The notes below the pieces were generated by a model. That model worked only from the letters and a program-made list of their open reading frames with translations. It was not told the DNA's origin and made no database searches. A program made the position numbers and the translations under genes. Shown here in pieces: positions 49,536 to 57,873 of a stretch of 64,000 nt of DNA; within the stretch, counting starts at the first letter, position 1, and every line of letters begins with the position of its first letter. The stretch is from Actinobacteria bacterium IMCC26256. Its GTDB lineage: Bacteria > Actinomycetota > Acidimicrobiia > IMCC26256. The stretch covers positions 558,001-622,000 of the forward strand of contig CP011489.1 of the NCBI GenBank assembly GCA_001023575.1, written 5' to 3'.

Positions 49536-50626
49536 TGACAAAGCATATTGGAATCTTTGAGATGCAGACAAAGAGCGGAGTGCGCTACCGATACAGATGG
49601 CGTCTATTAGATGGAAGGCAAGCGTCCAGGACCTTTCGCACCATCACCGAGGCGAGAGCCTTCAAACGCGAAATCGAGACAGCTAAGAGTCGTGGCGGGC
49701 TCACTGACAGCCGCCGAAGCAAAATCACGTTCAGTGAATATGCCGCCGAGGTCGCCTCTCGGCTGACCGGCCAACAACCAAAGACAGTGCTCCGTCGCGA
49801 CGGCATCATGAGAAATCACCTACTTCCAGCACTGGGACAGAGACGCATCGTAGACATTCGCTACCAAGACCTTCAGGACCTAGTAGGCGAGTGGTCCGAG
49901 GTGAGAGGGCTCGCTACTAACAGCATCAAGAATCACAAAAATCTATTGAACCAAATCTTTAAGGCCGCAATTCGCGAAGACATAATTATCAAGAATCCTG
50001 TCACCGCCCTAATAATGCCAAAGCCTCGTAAAATGGTGAGCCAAGTGCTCACCGCCGATGAATGCGACAGACTTATAGATGCAATCGACTCAGGATATGA
50101 GCCCCTTATCCAGGTTGCTCTCGCAACTGGCATGCGCGGCGGCGAACTAGTCGCGCTAAACATTGGCGACCTAAACCTCTTAAAAAAGGAGGTCAGGGTT
50201 ACTCAAAGCAAAACCGATGCAGGAGTCCGCTCCATCCTGTTGGACGATGAGACAATTTCCCACATAGCGCAACACCTCGCTACTACAAGCCGCACAGGCG
50301 CCTCACCCGCCGAGCCGCTTTTCACGAGCCCTTCTGGCAAGCGGCTCAATTATGGGAACTTCTACCGACGTATATTTAAGCCAGCATGCAAGGCGGCAGG
50401 GTTCCCAGGCCTCTGGTTCCATGACCTCCGCCGAACACACGCAACGATGCTCGTAGCGTTAGGCATAGACGCAAAAAGTGTTCAGGACCGTATGGGTCAT
50501 AGCTCCATTCAGACGACACTTAACTTCTATGCACAACCAACGGACAAAGGTCGAAGAAATGCAGCGGGAGCCTTCGAGCAGTACCGAAATGGCGAAGGTA
50601 ACTCGCATCTCAAACGTGCCAACTGA
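49535..50626 (+). CDS. int: Tyrosine site-specific integrase of the island
   Basis: A 363-residue tyrosine recombinase. An N-terminal AP2-like arm-binding domain (R-Y-R-Y-R-W-R-L-L-D-G-R-Q-A-S-R-T-F) is followed by a SAM-like core-binding domain (60-150) and the catalytic domain: Arg in A-T-G-M-R-G-G-E-L, H-D-L-R-R-T-H, G-H-S-S-I-Q-T-T and the nucleophile Tyr in L-N-F-Y-A. All catalytic residues are present, so the element may still be mobile. It most likely acts on the 49 bp tRNA-Arg repeats at both ends. It lies 4.5 kb from attR, with two toxin/defence pairs inserted between. Confidence 0.93.
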   Translation: MTKHIGIFEMQTKSGVRYRYRWRLLDGRQASRTFRTITEARAFKREIETAKSRGGLTDSRRSKITFSEYAAEVASRLTGQQPKTVLRRDGIMRNHLLPALGQRRIVDIRYQDLQDLVGEWSEVRGLATNSIKNHKNLLNQIFKAAIREDIIIKNPVTALIMPKPRKMVSQVLTADECDRLIDAIDSGYEPLIQVALATGMRGGELVALNIGDLNLLKKEVRVTQSKTDAGVRSILLDDETISHIAQHLATTSRTGASPAEPLFTSPSGKRLNYGNFYRRIFKPACKAAGFPGLWFHDLRRTHATMLVALGIDAKSVQDRMGHSSIQTTLNFYAQPTDKGRRNAAGAFEQYRNGEGNSHLKRAN

Positions 50627-50666
50627 ACCTTGCGAACTGAAGCAGGTGAACCGGTGAAAGTCCGTT

Positions 50667-51344
50667 TTATCTGGGGGCTTGCCCTAGAGACGGATGTCCA
50701 CCCCGTACCGTATCTGGAAAGAAATGGTCTGGTGCGAGGCTCGCGAGGTTAGACCGGGAACGCGAGGTGCACTCCTTGTTCACATACGCCAACCCGGTCT
50801 CGTCAGCAACTTCAATGCGTGAAAATAATTGCGGCGACACTTTGGGAGCTACGAGTAACTCTGCAGACCTTCGAGCTTTATCGTTCCAGTATTTCGGAAT
50901 AAAATCGTGCCAAGGGATAAAGGAATCAAAATTAGCAAAGTCGCTTAAGAACTCAGCCTCCTCGGTTGCTGCATTCCGATTCGAGAACGCAATATCAAGA
51001 TCGAAACGGCAGAGGTTGACTAATTGAATTACAACAATGCAGAGCGGGCTTCCCAGTTTTTTTATCACCTCGTAATGCATTGGCGTAGATGCTGTAAAGA
51101 AGAAAGGGACCATGTCGTGTAGAGGTAAGTCTCGGCCATCGTCCAAACGGACTTGCTTCCGAGATCGTATGTCCTGAACGGCTGGGTTTGAAATGTCGGT
51201 ATTGGCTTGTGGAGCTGCGGAATGAGGGAGTAATCCATTTTCGAGAATGGATGGAACGTTCTCGATTGCCGTGATGTGGAACACTTCGGTCTCTAATCGC
51301 TGAGCATCCTTAAGGTGTCTGAGGCGCTCAAGGGACCGGCTCAT
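50667..51344 (-). CDS. darT: DarT-like DNA ADP-ribosyltransferase toxin
   Basis: A 225-residue protein of the DUF4433/DarT family, which modifies bases in single-stranded DNA with ADP-ribose from NAD+. The N-terminal V-F-H-I-T-A-I-E-N-V-P-S-I-L-E-N-G-L and D-M-V-P-F-F-F-T-A-S-T-P-M segments form the NAD pocket, and the catalytic Glu lies in R-R-S-A-E-L-L-V. It is the toxin of a toxin-antitoxin pair that can stop phage DNA synthesis. It follows the macrodomain antitoxin gene with a 4 bp overlap, so antitoxin is translated first. Confidence 0.9.
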   Translation of the reverse strand: MSRSLERLRHLKDAQRLETEVFHITAIENVPSILENGLLPHSAAPQANTDISNPAVQDIRSRKQVRLDDGRDLPLHDMVPFFFTASTPMHYEVIKKLGSPLCIVVIQLVNLCRFDLDIAFSNRNAATEEAEFLSDFANFDSFIPWHDFIPKYWNDKARRSAELLVAPKVSPQLFSRIEVADETGLAYVNKECTSRSRSNLASLAPDHFFPDTVRGGHPSLGQAPR

Positions 51345-52030
51345 TCGAATAGATTCCCCTGCGTTGTCGGTCTACGAAACAAGTACTCGTATACCTTCTC
51401 AAGGGTTCTTTCGCCGACGCCGTCGGCTGTTGGTAAGGCAGCTAGCCCGGTTATACGAGGGGACGCCAATGCGCGCTCAAGGGCTTTATGTTGACGAACA
51501 GTCAGTCCTAAGGTTTTTACAGCGTCCCCGCTGCTGACCAAGGTCACCAACGTATCGAACCAGGGATCTTTGCTCGCAGGGTCAAAGTCCCAAAGCTCTA
51601 CAACTAGAGACTCCAGAGGTTCAAGTTTTTTGATCATTAGAGGACGAACCTGCTCCCAGGAGAGCCCTCCATGGCTAGCCCCTAGGCGCGGCATCGCAAT
51701 AGATGTAACTCCTTCGTTGCCGTAGGTGGAAGCGAACGTGTCGAGGCCTTCTGATATCCACTCGATACGGCTCGGATATCGCCATCCGGCTTTCGTTGCA
51801 AAGCAAAGGACCCGTTGTTTGTTGAGTGGGTTAGTCCACCACCAGAGCCCCCCGGCCTTGAGTTCCCCAGCCTCACAAAGGTCGCGGTACTCCTTGAACA
51901 TATCTGGCCAGCGCAGGCGAGCGTCAAGGGCTATACCTGCCCCCATAACCCCCTCGCAGTTAACGGTAATCACTATTACCTCTGCGTTGGTGGTGAAGAT
52001 GTTGCCTCGAAGGTCGATTAATTCCGCCAA
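51341..52030 (-). CDS. darG: DarG-like macrodomain antitoxin
   Basis: A 229-residue protein. Residues 1-150 are a macrodomain that removes ADP-ribose from DNA: I-T-V-N-C-E-G-V-M-G-A-G-I-A-L and M-P-R-L-G-A-S-H-G-G-L-S-W are the conserved ligand loops. The C-terminal 75 residues probably bind and block DarT. Here it is the first gene of the pair, opposite to the darT-darG order described for the first examples. The pair is transcribed against the integrase. Confidence 0.9.
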   Translation of the reverse strand: MAELIDLRGNIFTTNAEVIVITVNCEGVMGAGIALDARLRWPDMFKEYRDLCEAGELKAGGLWWWTNPLNKQRVLCFATKAGWRYPSRIEWISEGLDTFASTYGNEGVTSIAMPRLGASHGGLSWEQVRPLMIKKLEPLESLVVELWDFDPASKDPWFDTLVTLVSSGDAVKTLGLTVRQHKALERALASPRITGLAALPTADGVGERTLEKVYEYLFRRPTTQGNLFE

Positions 52031-52223
52031 CTGTTCCCCCTGACGCAGTTCTAACTAACTGGCATGTCCTGCCGATGTGCCACACTCACTAAACACTCGC
52101 CCCCTAACGGCGGGGTACGACTATTGAGAGCGTTTGTGAAACTGTAATAGATTAAGAGCAATCAAGTGTCGGCCGGGAAGTTGTGGGCAGGAGTGAAGTT
52201 TTGGAAAGTTTAGAGGTAGCGGA

Positions 52224-53972
52224 ATGCTGACCGAACTTGTTATTGAGAACTTCAAGGCATTTGGGGAGCGTCAAGTGATCCCTCTCGCTCCTATCACCTT
52301 AATTTTTGGCAGCAACAGTGCTGGTAAGTCAAGCATTATTCAGTCGTTGCTCCTTATGAAGCAGTCAAACTTTGCTGCGGGCGAACTATCCATTCGAGGA
52401 GAATTCGCTGACCTCGGGTCGTTTAGAGCGTTGATTCACCGGCATGATGAGACACTGGCATTAACTCTCGGAGCTGCGGCTGCCCTGGGAGAGCAAGATT
52501 ATGCCGGAACTGATCACCCTTCTAAATACCTACCTGGCCCGAACCGCGGCGCCTGTTACGAGGTTTCTTTCGGCCTTGGAGATGAAAATGTCGGTAGGCG
52601 AGATGTAGTTGAGTGGCAGTCGGTGCGGTTATCAAGCAACGGCCAAGTCATTAATCTTCAGCGTTTGGAACTCGTTTTCCACAATCCCGAAGAAGACGTG
52701 TGGGTTCCCCTTGCCCAAACCTTTTTGTTATCGGAAGTCGACACAATGACGCTTTTGGAGTGGGCATTGAGAGGTGAGAGGGGCCTAGATCCGACAGCAA
52801 TCCTCGGTGAAACTAATTTAGCCCCGAAAGCTTGCGCCGTCCTAAGCAGCAATGTCGTCCTCCCTTACGAGGTCGAGGATTTCCATGACGGGGATTCCGG
52901 TTACGCGGGGTTTTACAAACAGTTTGAGCCGGAGTCGCGGTTCTCCGAATCTGGAAGGCGTCGCGCAGAACAAATCGAGCAAATTCGGAAGGCGATGGCG
53001 CTTCTTTCGGAACTAGAAGAAGAAATCGGTCTGGAGGCGCCAGAGGAATTTCTATCGCTTGCCCCAGCCCGTGAATTTATCGAAAACGTTTTGGGTTTGC
53101 CCGCTTCGGAAACGCTGCAACTAGATAGGAGTTCTTTGGTCCGTCAGTTCAAGGGCCTAATTGAAGAGTTGGCAAATTTGTCAAGCATGGAAATGTTCTC
53201 TGACTCTTTGGAACCGGCGCGTGATGGAGTTGCGTACGACATAGACAAGTTTTTACACAATTCCCATCATGCTCTTAGGTCGTCGCTGCAACGACTTCGG
53301 TACCTTGGCCCTATGCGGGATTCAACGGATCGGATATCTATTGTGACTGGGCAGGTAGCGTCAGAGGTTGGAGCACGCGGTGAAAATCTTGTAGCCCTAT
53401 TACTGCAACAACCCGAAACTCTCGTCCAAGTGAATCACTGGTTGTTGAGCCTAGAGATTCCATACGAACTCGAAATTCGGGCGCTACACGACGAGGGTCT
53501 CTCGTTAGCGATAGGGGACGTTTTTTGTCTCCTTCTCAAAGATGTGCGCACCGGCGTGTTTGTCTCTGCCTCGGACGTTGGTTTTGGTATTAGCCAAATT
53601 CTGCCTGTGGTCGTCGCGAGCCTCACAACGGCTGGACCGCTCTGCATTGAGCAGCCCGAGATTCATCTTCACCCAGGGCTTCAGGCCCGGATGGGGGATC
53701 TCTTTGCTCAGGCCTATTTGGATGGCGTCAAGAATCGCCAGCATCGCCAGTTTATTTTGGAGACGCACTCGGAGCATCTAGTCCTTCGTATGCAGCGACT
53801 AATTCGCAGAGGGACACTCAAGCCCGAAGATGTATGCGTGCTTCACGTCGGATTCGACGACGGAGGGCGCTCTGTTGTCAAACGGTTAGAGATTGATTCG
53901 CTCGGCGATTTCTCGACAGATTGGCCGGGCGGTTTCTTTGACGAACGCCTTGATGAAGTCTTCGGGGACTAG
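52224..53972 (+). CDS. DUF3696 AAA/ABC-type ATPase (OLD-like defence ATPase)
   Basis: A 582-residue SMC/OLD-type ATPase. It opens L-T-E-L-V-I-E-N-F-K-A-F-G with Walker A G-S-N-S-A-G-K-S-S at 29-37; the signature and Walker B are S-A-S-D-V-G-F-G-I-S-Q-I-L-P and C-I-E-Q-P-E-I-H-L-H-P, and the switch His is in L-E-T-H-S-E-H. The C-terminal D-W-P-G-G-F-F-D-E-R-L-D-E-V-F is the DUF3696 tail. Such ATPases pair with nucleases or other effectors in many defence systems. The next gene starts 6 bp downstream, so it is the likely effector partner. Confidence 0.85.
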   Translation: MLTELVIENFKAFGERQVIPLAPITLIFGSNSAGKSSIIQSLLLMKQSNFAAGELSIRGEFADLGSFRALIHRHDETLALTLGAAAALGEQDYAGTDHPSKYLPGPNRGACYEVSFGLGDENVGRRDVVEWQSVRLSSNGQVINLQRLELVFHNPEEDVWVPLAQTFLLSEVDTMTLLEWALRGERGLDPTAILGETNLAPKACAVLSSNVVLPYEVEDFHDGDSGYAGFYKQFEPESRFSESGRRRAEQIEQIRKAMALLSELEEEIGLEAPEEFLSLAPAREFIENVLGLPASETLQLDRSSLVRQFKGLIEELANLSSMEMFSDSLEPARDGVAYDIDKFLHNSHHALRSSLQRLRYLGPMRDSTDRISIVTGQVASEVGARGENLVALLLQQPETLVQVNHWLLSLEIPYELEIRALHDEGLSLAIGDVFCLLLKDVRTGVFVSASDVGFGISQILPVVVASLTTAGPLCIEQPEIHLHPGLQARMGDLFAQAYLDGVKNRQHRQFILETHSEHLVLRMQRLIRRGTLKPEDVCVLHVGFDDGGRSVVKRLEIDSLGDFSTDWPGGFFDERLDEVFGD

Positions 53973-53978
53973 CACGCC

Positions 53979-55028
53979 ATGCTCATTTCAGTTGCGCTTG
54001 ACCCCCGAGCATTAAGAGGGCGTTCAACAGCCGAGTTCCAGAATCTTCGAAAAGTGCTTGAAGACTATGGCGCACTCGGCTGCTCCCGAGAGGGAGTTAG
54101 AGCAATTGTTGAGGCGATTCGAGCAACTGATCAAAACGAGCTAAAGCGTTGGGAAGTTATGCTCGACCGCCTGCCGAGGACTAGTGCTCCGATCGACGCT
54201 GAACGTTGGGAAATCGTTAATAGAGATGACTTCGCCGCGCTCGACGACATTGACACGATGTGGATCCCCGATGATGGAACCTTTGATCATTGGCTGCCCG
54301 CTGTGCCGGACTCACCATCAACAAAAGAGTTTGTTGTCAATCCGAAGCCGCCACGGGTCAATGTTGTTGCTCTGGAGGCGGCGGGCGACGCAAGAATGGT
54401 GGAGGAGATCAAGTCTGTGCAGAATTCTTACTTGAGCAAAACAAAGCCTCGGTCAGATCTCTGGGGCCGTATGAAGCCGTTGCTCTTGCGTTCACGTAAG
54501 TTGGATATCGTAGATCCCTATTTGTTGGGGAGCAGCCGTGACTCCACGCCCCAAATCAGCTCGGCCTTGGAGTGGCTCTGTTCCCAAATTGGGAGCCTTG
54601 ACTCTGATCTGGAACTCAGCCTGAATCTCTTCGGTGAGTCGCACCCACCTAGGGACCAAGATTCTTTTAAATGGGACCAAGAAGCTTTGGAAGCACTTGC
54701 AGATCAAGCATGGAGGCTCACGAACGGCCGCTTACGTAAGTTACAGGTAGTGCCTGTGCCCGTGGGCATGTTTAAAGTGACAGGCCATGACCGGGAATTC
54801 AGGTTCACGATCATGCAGCATTCAAGATGGTTAACACTCGGGAACTCGCTGACGGCTCTCAACAGGGAGCCCATTACAAAGAACATTACTTGCGCATATC
54901 GATCAAAGGTCTCTAGAGACGACGAAGTTACGAGCAAGAAGGAGATTGAGGGTTTTCGTAGCGCTGCTGAAAACCCAGCGCTCAAAGGACTTGGAATCTT
55001 CACGAGGTCACGAGACGCCAAAGTCTGA
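53979..55028 (+). CDS. Unknown partner of the DUF3696 ATPase, possible PLD/MIT-C-like effector
   Basis: A 349-residue protein not recognised. The C-terminal half has L-D-I-V-D-P-Y-L-L (near 172) and G-H-D-R-E-F-R-F-T-I (near 270) followed by L-T-L-G-N-S-L; the H-D-R-x form resembles the reduced phospholipase-D-like domains seen at the end of some defence effectors. The N-terminal half looks helical. It is tightly linked to the ATPase gene (6 bp gap) and ends 28 bp before the right arm site. The PLD relation is a weak inference. Confidence 0.55.
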   Translation: MLISVALDPRALRGRSTAEFQNLRKVLEDYGALGCSREGVRAIVEAIRATDQNELKRWEVMLDRLPRTSAPIDAERWEIVNRDDFAALDDIDTMWIPDDGTFDHWLPAVPDSPSTKEFVVNPKPPRVNVVALEAAGDARMVEEIKSVQNSYLSKTKPRSDLWGRMKPLLLRSRKLDIVDPYLLGSSRDSTPQISSALEWLCSQIGSLDSDLELSLNLFGESHPPRDQDSFKWDQEALEALADQAWRLTNGRLRKLQVVPVPVGMFKVTGHDREFRFTIMQHSRWLTLGNSLTALNREPITKNITCAYRSKVSRDDEVTSKKEIEGFRSAAENPALKGLGIFTRSRDAKV

Positions 55029-55055
55029 CGATTGACGCGTAGAAGTTCAAAACCA

Positions 55056-55077
55056 ATGTTCCTTAAATGTTCCTTCG
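55056..55077 (+). other. Right integrase arm-type site (tandem 11-mers)
   Basis: ATGTTCCTTAA and ATGTTCCTTCG in tandem, 46 bp inside attR. It matches the left site (26815-26836) at 19 of 22 positions in the same orientation. Confidence 0.6.
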
Positions 55078-55123
55078 CACCTTGCTGGCACTGCCACCAA
55101 CCCCGAAAAACCCTTGTAGTTAC

Positions 55124-55172
55124 TAGCGCCCCCGGCAGGATTCGAACCTGCGCGCACGGTTTAGGAAACCGA
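55124..55172. other. attR: 49 bp repeat within the intact tRNA-Arg
   Basis: Identical to 26668-26716. It covers the 3' part of the tRNA-Arg gene from the anticodon stem to the 3' end plus 3 bases. Because the tRNA here is complete, this is the side where integration restored the gene. Confidence 0.9.
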
Positions 55173-55198
55173 TGCTCTATCCCCTGAGCTACGGGGGC
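55127..55198 (-). tRNA. tRNA-Arg (anticodon CCT)
   Basis: A 72-base cloverleaf on the minus strand. The acceptor stem GCCCCCG pairs with CGGGGGC, the D-arm is GCTC/GAGC, the anticodon loop TTCCTAA gives CCT (55163-55165 on the complement) for the AGG codon, and the T-arm is GCAGG-TTCGAAT-CCTGC. CCA is not encoded. It is the insertion site of the island to its left. Confidence 0.95.
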
Positions 55199-55613
55199 GG
55201 GGATGGCGCAGATTGTCGAGCGAGATAGGTGCGCAACGGCCCGCGGACCATTGGAGGAGAATAGTGCGGGGGCCATGAAGAGGGCGAAAGTCCAGTTAGA
55301 TATGCCTCAAGATTTGACCCCTGATTCGGCCCAACAAAGCGACCCGGTCAGAGCATTCCGATGGCCGTGGGTCAAGGGAGGCTTGGCGAGCCCTTAGCCG
55401 GGTAATTTCAATTCGCCCCTACACCCTCTCCTCAATCCTTAGCGGAGGAGCGATAGCCGGGGTCCTCGCTGCGAGGGATTCCCATCGGCACCACAGTTTC
55501 AATGTGACCTAGGTCATCAACCACTATCCGATTACATCTGGTCCGGGCTAGATGGATTTTGTCTACCAACAGCGAGGCCGAGCTAAGAGCCTCGAACGGA
55601 AATGGAGAAAGTT
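55199..55613. other. Rhodopsin upstream region with a 12 bp palindrome
   Basis: About 415 bp between tRNA-Arg and the rhodopsin gene. The only clear element is the perfect palindrome TGACCTAGGTCA at 55505-55516, about 100 bp before the start codon. A 64-codon frame at 55203 has no family features. I see no riboswitch or terminator. Confidence 0.5.
55505..55516. promoter_or_regulatory. Palindromic operator candidate before the rhodopsin gene
   Basis: TGACCTAGGTCA is a perfect 12 bp dyad about 98 bp upstream of the rhodopsin start at 55614. It has the size of a dimeric repressor or activator site. No regulator gene is adjacent; the binding protein is unknown. Confidence 0.4.
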
Positions 55614-56342
55614 ATGAACAAAGTCTCGCTCACAGGGAATGACTACCTGCTCGTCTACAACGTCTTCTCACTCGTCGTCGCTTCGATGTTCGGAGCTTTT
55701 GTTTATTTCTTACTAAACGTCTCAGAGGTTGCCAAGAAATACCGAAACGCCGTCGTGATCTCTGCTGTTGTTGTCGGGGTAGCGGGCTATCACTACTTCC
55801 GTATCTTCAGCGCTTGGTCCTCGGGCGAGTTCAATGAGGGGTATCGCTATGCCGATTGGCTGCTGACCGTCCCCCTGTTGCTCATCGAACTTCTCATCGT
55901 TCTCGGCATTTCGTCCGAGAAGCGCCGCCCGCTTGCCGTGCGCTTAGTCGTTGCCGCGGTTGCGATGATTGCGCTTGGGTATCCAGGTGAAGTCTCAACC
56001 GATGACACCACCAAGTGGATATTCTGGGTTTTGGCGATGATCCCATTCGTCTACATACTGGCGACTGTTGCTGGCGAATTAAAGAAAGCTACCACTCGCG
56101 AATCAGCCGCTGTTGCGAAGGGTCTGCGACTAGCGATGATCCTGCTTTTGGTCGCATGGTTGGTCTACCCAATCTCCTATTTGTTCCCGATCCTCTTCGG
56201 CGAGTCAAGTCAAATGGCCGAGACAGTGCGTCAGGTGGGCTACTCATTGGCGGACCTTCTCGCAAAGCCGGTCTACGGATTGGCTATTCTGGCGGTTGCG
56301 AAACTTCGTACTGCGGAGGAAGCACCATCTCTCAATTCATGA
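55614..56342 (+). CDS. Proton-pumping rhodopsin (actinorhodopsin/xanthorhodopsin-like)
   Basis: A 242-residue seven-helix light-driven proton pump. The ATG at 55614 is chosen for GGAG six bases upstream; an ATG at 55602 would add four residues. Helix C has R78, acceptor D81, T85 and donor E92, the D-T-E pattern of outward proton pumps, and L89 at the tuning position points to green absorption. H60 in helix B matches the His partner of the acceptor. K218 in D-L-L-A-K-P is the retinal Schiff-base lysine. Loops and the F-W-x-L-x-M-I-P-F helix E are close to actinorhodopsins. No retinal-synthesis gene is in the window. Confidence 0.95.
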   Translation: MNKVSLTGNDYLLVYNVFSLVVASMFGAFVYFLLNVSEVAKKYRNAVVISAVVVGVAGYHYFRIFSAWSSGEFNEGYRYADWLLTVPLLLIELLIVLGISSEKRRPLAVRLVVAAVAMIALGYPGEVSTDDTTKWIFWVLAMIPFVYILATVAGELKKATTRESAAVAKGLRLAMILLLVAWLVYPISYLFPILFGESSQMAETVRQVGYSLADLLAKPVYGLAILAVAKLRTAEEAPSLNS

Positions 56343-56380
56343 TTCGGGGATCTTCAATCCAGAGATAAACGCTTCCGGAT

Positions 56381-57010
56381 TTACAGGTTAAAAATCTTTA
56401 CAAGAGTCTCAAGAATTTCTGGAGAGACCTTGGATGGTGAACCTGCATCAAAAGGCGGCTGAGGGTCATATTCAATTGCCAGTTGAATGGCCTTAGCGGT
56501 CTCTTCCCCAACGAGTTCTGCTACCAGCACAAGCCCCATGTCGATACCAGCAGATACGCCGGCAGCCGTCATTATTTTTCCGGTCTGCACTACCCGTTTC
56601 TCAGTTGGGATCGCACCGAGTTCTCTCAGGCGATCGTATGAAGCCCAGTGAGTAGTTGCCTCAAGGCCGTCAAGGATCCCCGCATGAGCAAGAAAGATTG
56701 ACCCGGTACAGACACTCGTTGTCCAGATAGTTGTGGCGTGAATTCGCCTCACGAACTGAACGACTGGGTCGTCGTCTCCGATGCTGCTATCTGCCATCCC
56801 CCCAGGGACTACCACTACATCGAGTTCATCAATCTCGTCGAACTTCTTTGTTGCGCTCATCGTTAATCGCCCAGTGTGGTCCTCAACGGGGCCAACCTCA
56901 TCTGCGATAAAGAAGACATCAAACCCTGGGACATCTACCAATGTTTGAAACGGCCCAACAATGTCTAGAGCTGTGAAGCGCGGATAAAGAACAAGCCCAA
57001 TAGTCGTCAT
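56381..57010 (-). CDS. DJ-1/PfpI-family protein (isonitrile hydratase-like)
   Basis: About 209 residues with the DJ-1 flavodoxin-like fold. The nucleophile-elbow Cys is in T-S-V-C-T-G-S-I-F-L-A-H-A-G, and T-H-W-A-S-Y-D and G-V-S-A-G-I-D-M-G-L are as in the isonitrile-hydratase branch. An acidic residue near F-T-A-L-D-I-V-G-P-F is also conserved. Function here could be a hydratase or a glyoxalase-like stress enzyme. It is convergent with the rhodopsin gene (38 bp). Confidence 0.85.
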   Translation of the reverse strand: MTTIGLVLYPRFTALDIVGPFQTLVDVPGFDVFFIADEVGPVEDHTGRLTMSATKKFDEIDELDVVVVPGGMADSSIGDDDPVVQFVRRIHATTIWTTSVCTGSIFLAHAGILDGLEATTHWASYDRLRELGAIPTEKRVVQTGKIMTAAGVSAGIDMGLVLVAELVGEETAKAIQLAIEYDPQPPFDAGSPSKVSPEILETLVKIFNL

Positions 57011-57092
57011 TCGATCCACGTTACTGCCAACTTTGACTTCAATGGAGTTGCCTTAAATTCTCCCCGTTAGGGCAGATTGCGAGGCATTGCGA

Positions 57093-57548
57093 TCAGGGAG
57101 TGATTCTCTGGACGCGAAAACCTACAGCGGCACCCGATACAAATTTTGGTGCCCCCACTGCGCCCTCCAAATATTTCCATGGCGCAGGTAGCGGCTCCTT
57201 ATCTTCAAGCGCAAGGAACTGACTAAAGAGTCCGGTCTCTCCCATTACCTCGTCGCAAGAAATCCCCATAGCGTTTATTTGGTACTCACCCGCTGCGAAT
57301 TCCTGCCCGGAGATAATCTCCAATTTTGTGACTTGGTAATTGCCGCATGGCGGGGTCTTGGGCCCAGGCGTAGACGCACCGTTCGATGTTGAGGTTGATG
57401 TCGATGTTGATGTGCTCGAACTACTTGGTGCCAAGGAGTTGTTCTCAGTATCGGAATCGTTTGTACTGCAGGCCGAGATGATTGTGAGGCCCAGAACAAG
57501 CGTGATCGCAGGGACGAGAAACCTTGAGGATGCAGCGGCCTTTGTCAT
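57093..57548 (-). CDS. Small putative lipoprotein
   Basis: About 151 residues starting MTKAAASSRF at 57548. A signal peptide ends in the lipobox I-I-S-A-C, followed by a Ser/Thr-rich linker with a Ser-Thr dipeptide run (coded near 57385-57420), then a C-terminal domain of about 85 residues with two Cys that may pair. The domain has no name known to me. It should sit on the outer face of the membrane. A frame reaching to 57644 is open but unsupported. Confidence 0.65.
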   Translation of the reverse strand: MTKAAASSRFLVPAITLVLGLTIISACSTNDSDTENNSLAPSSSSTSTSTSTSTSNGASTPGPKTPPCGNYQVTKLEIISGQEFAAGEYQINAMGISCDEVMGETGLFSQFLALEDKEPLPAPWKYLEGAVGAPKFVSGAAVGFRVQRITP

Positions 57549-57873
57549 GCGAGTGACGCTATCGGTTCCTCTGAAGTTCTGCGCTCGAGTCGTGCCTTTA
57601 AGTTGGCTACAGCGAACAAAGTTCACCGCCATCTCCAAGAGCACTCATCAGCTCGGCAAAAAGCAGTTCTGGGCTGCATCTCCACCAAAGAACTCCTCTA
57701 TTGGATACGATGCGCAACACGATTAAGAGCGCTCCGGGGGGGGCAGTTCGCTAAGTGGGGGTTGGGCCGACATCGCTATGCCCTCAATCTCTTCTCCGTG
57801 CGAGACCATCCCCGTACCCACGAGCAAAAACTACGACCCATTCACGGTAAACGGCTATTGAGGTAGAGAAGTA
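57549..57873. other. Divergent promoter region with a G8 tract
   Basis: 325 bp between the lipoprotein and the dehydrogenase cluster. It has a run of eight G at 57736-57743, which could be a slippage spot, and no convincing gene. An 87-codon frame at 57603 lacks a ribosome site and family features. Confidence 0.4.

Larger units (their letters stand above)
26717..55123. mobile_element. Integrative genomic island in tRNA-Arg(CCT) carrying defence genes
   Basis: A 28.4 kb segment between perfect 49 bp direct repeats. It encodes its own tyrosine integrase (49535-50626) and excisionase-like HTH protein (49302-49535), and has matching arm-type repeats inside both ends (26815-26836, 55056-55077). 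Cargo: NHL surface protein, wHTH-HNH protein, a DISARM/MORC hybrid operon, DarG-DarT, and a DUF3696 ATPase pair. No conjugation, plasmid replication or phage structural gene is seen, so it would need a helper to transfer or is a site-specific integrative element without its own transfer system. Confidence 0.88.

Noticed and set aside
26717-55123. Prophage
   Set aside because: There is no terminase, portal, capsid, tail or lysis gene; the content is integrase plus defence cargo.
55203-55397. 64-codon gene between tRNA-Arg and rhodopsin
   Set aside because: No ribosome site, no family resemblance, and it begins beside the tRNA 5' end.
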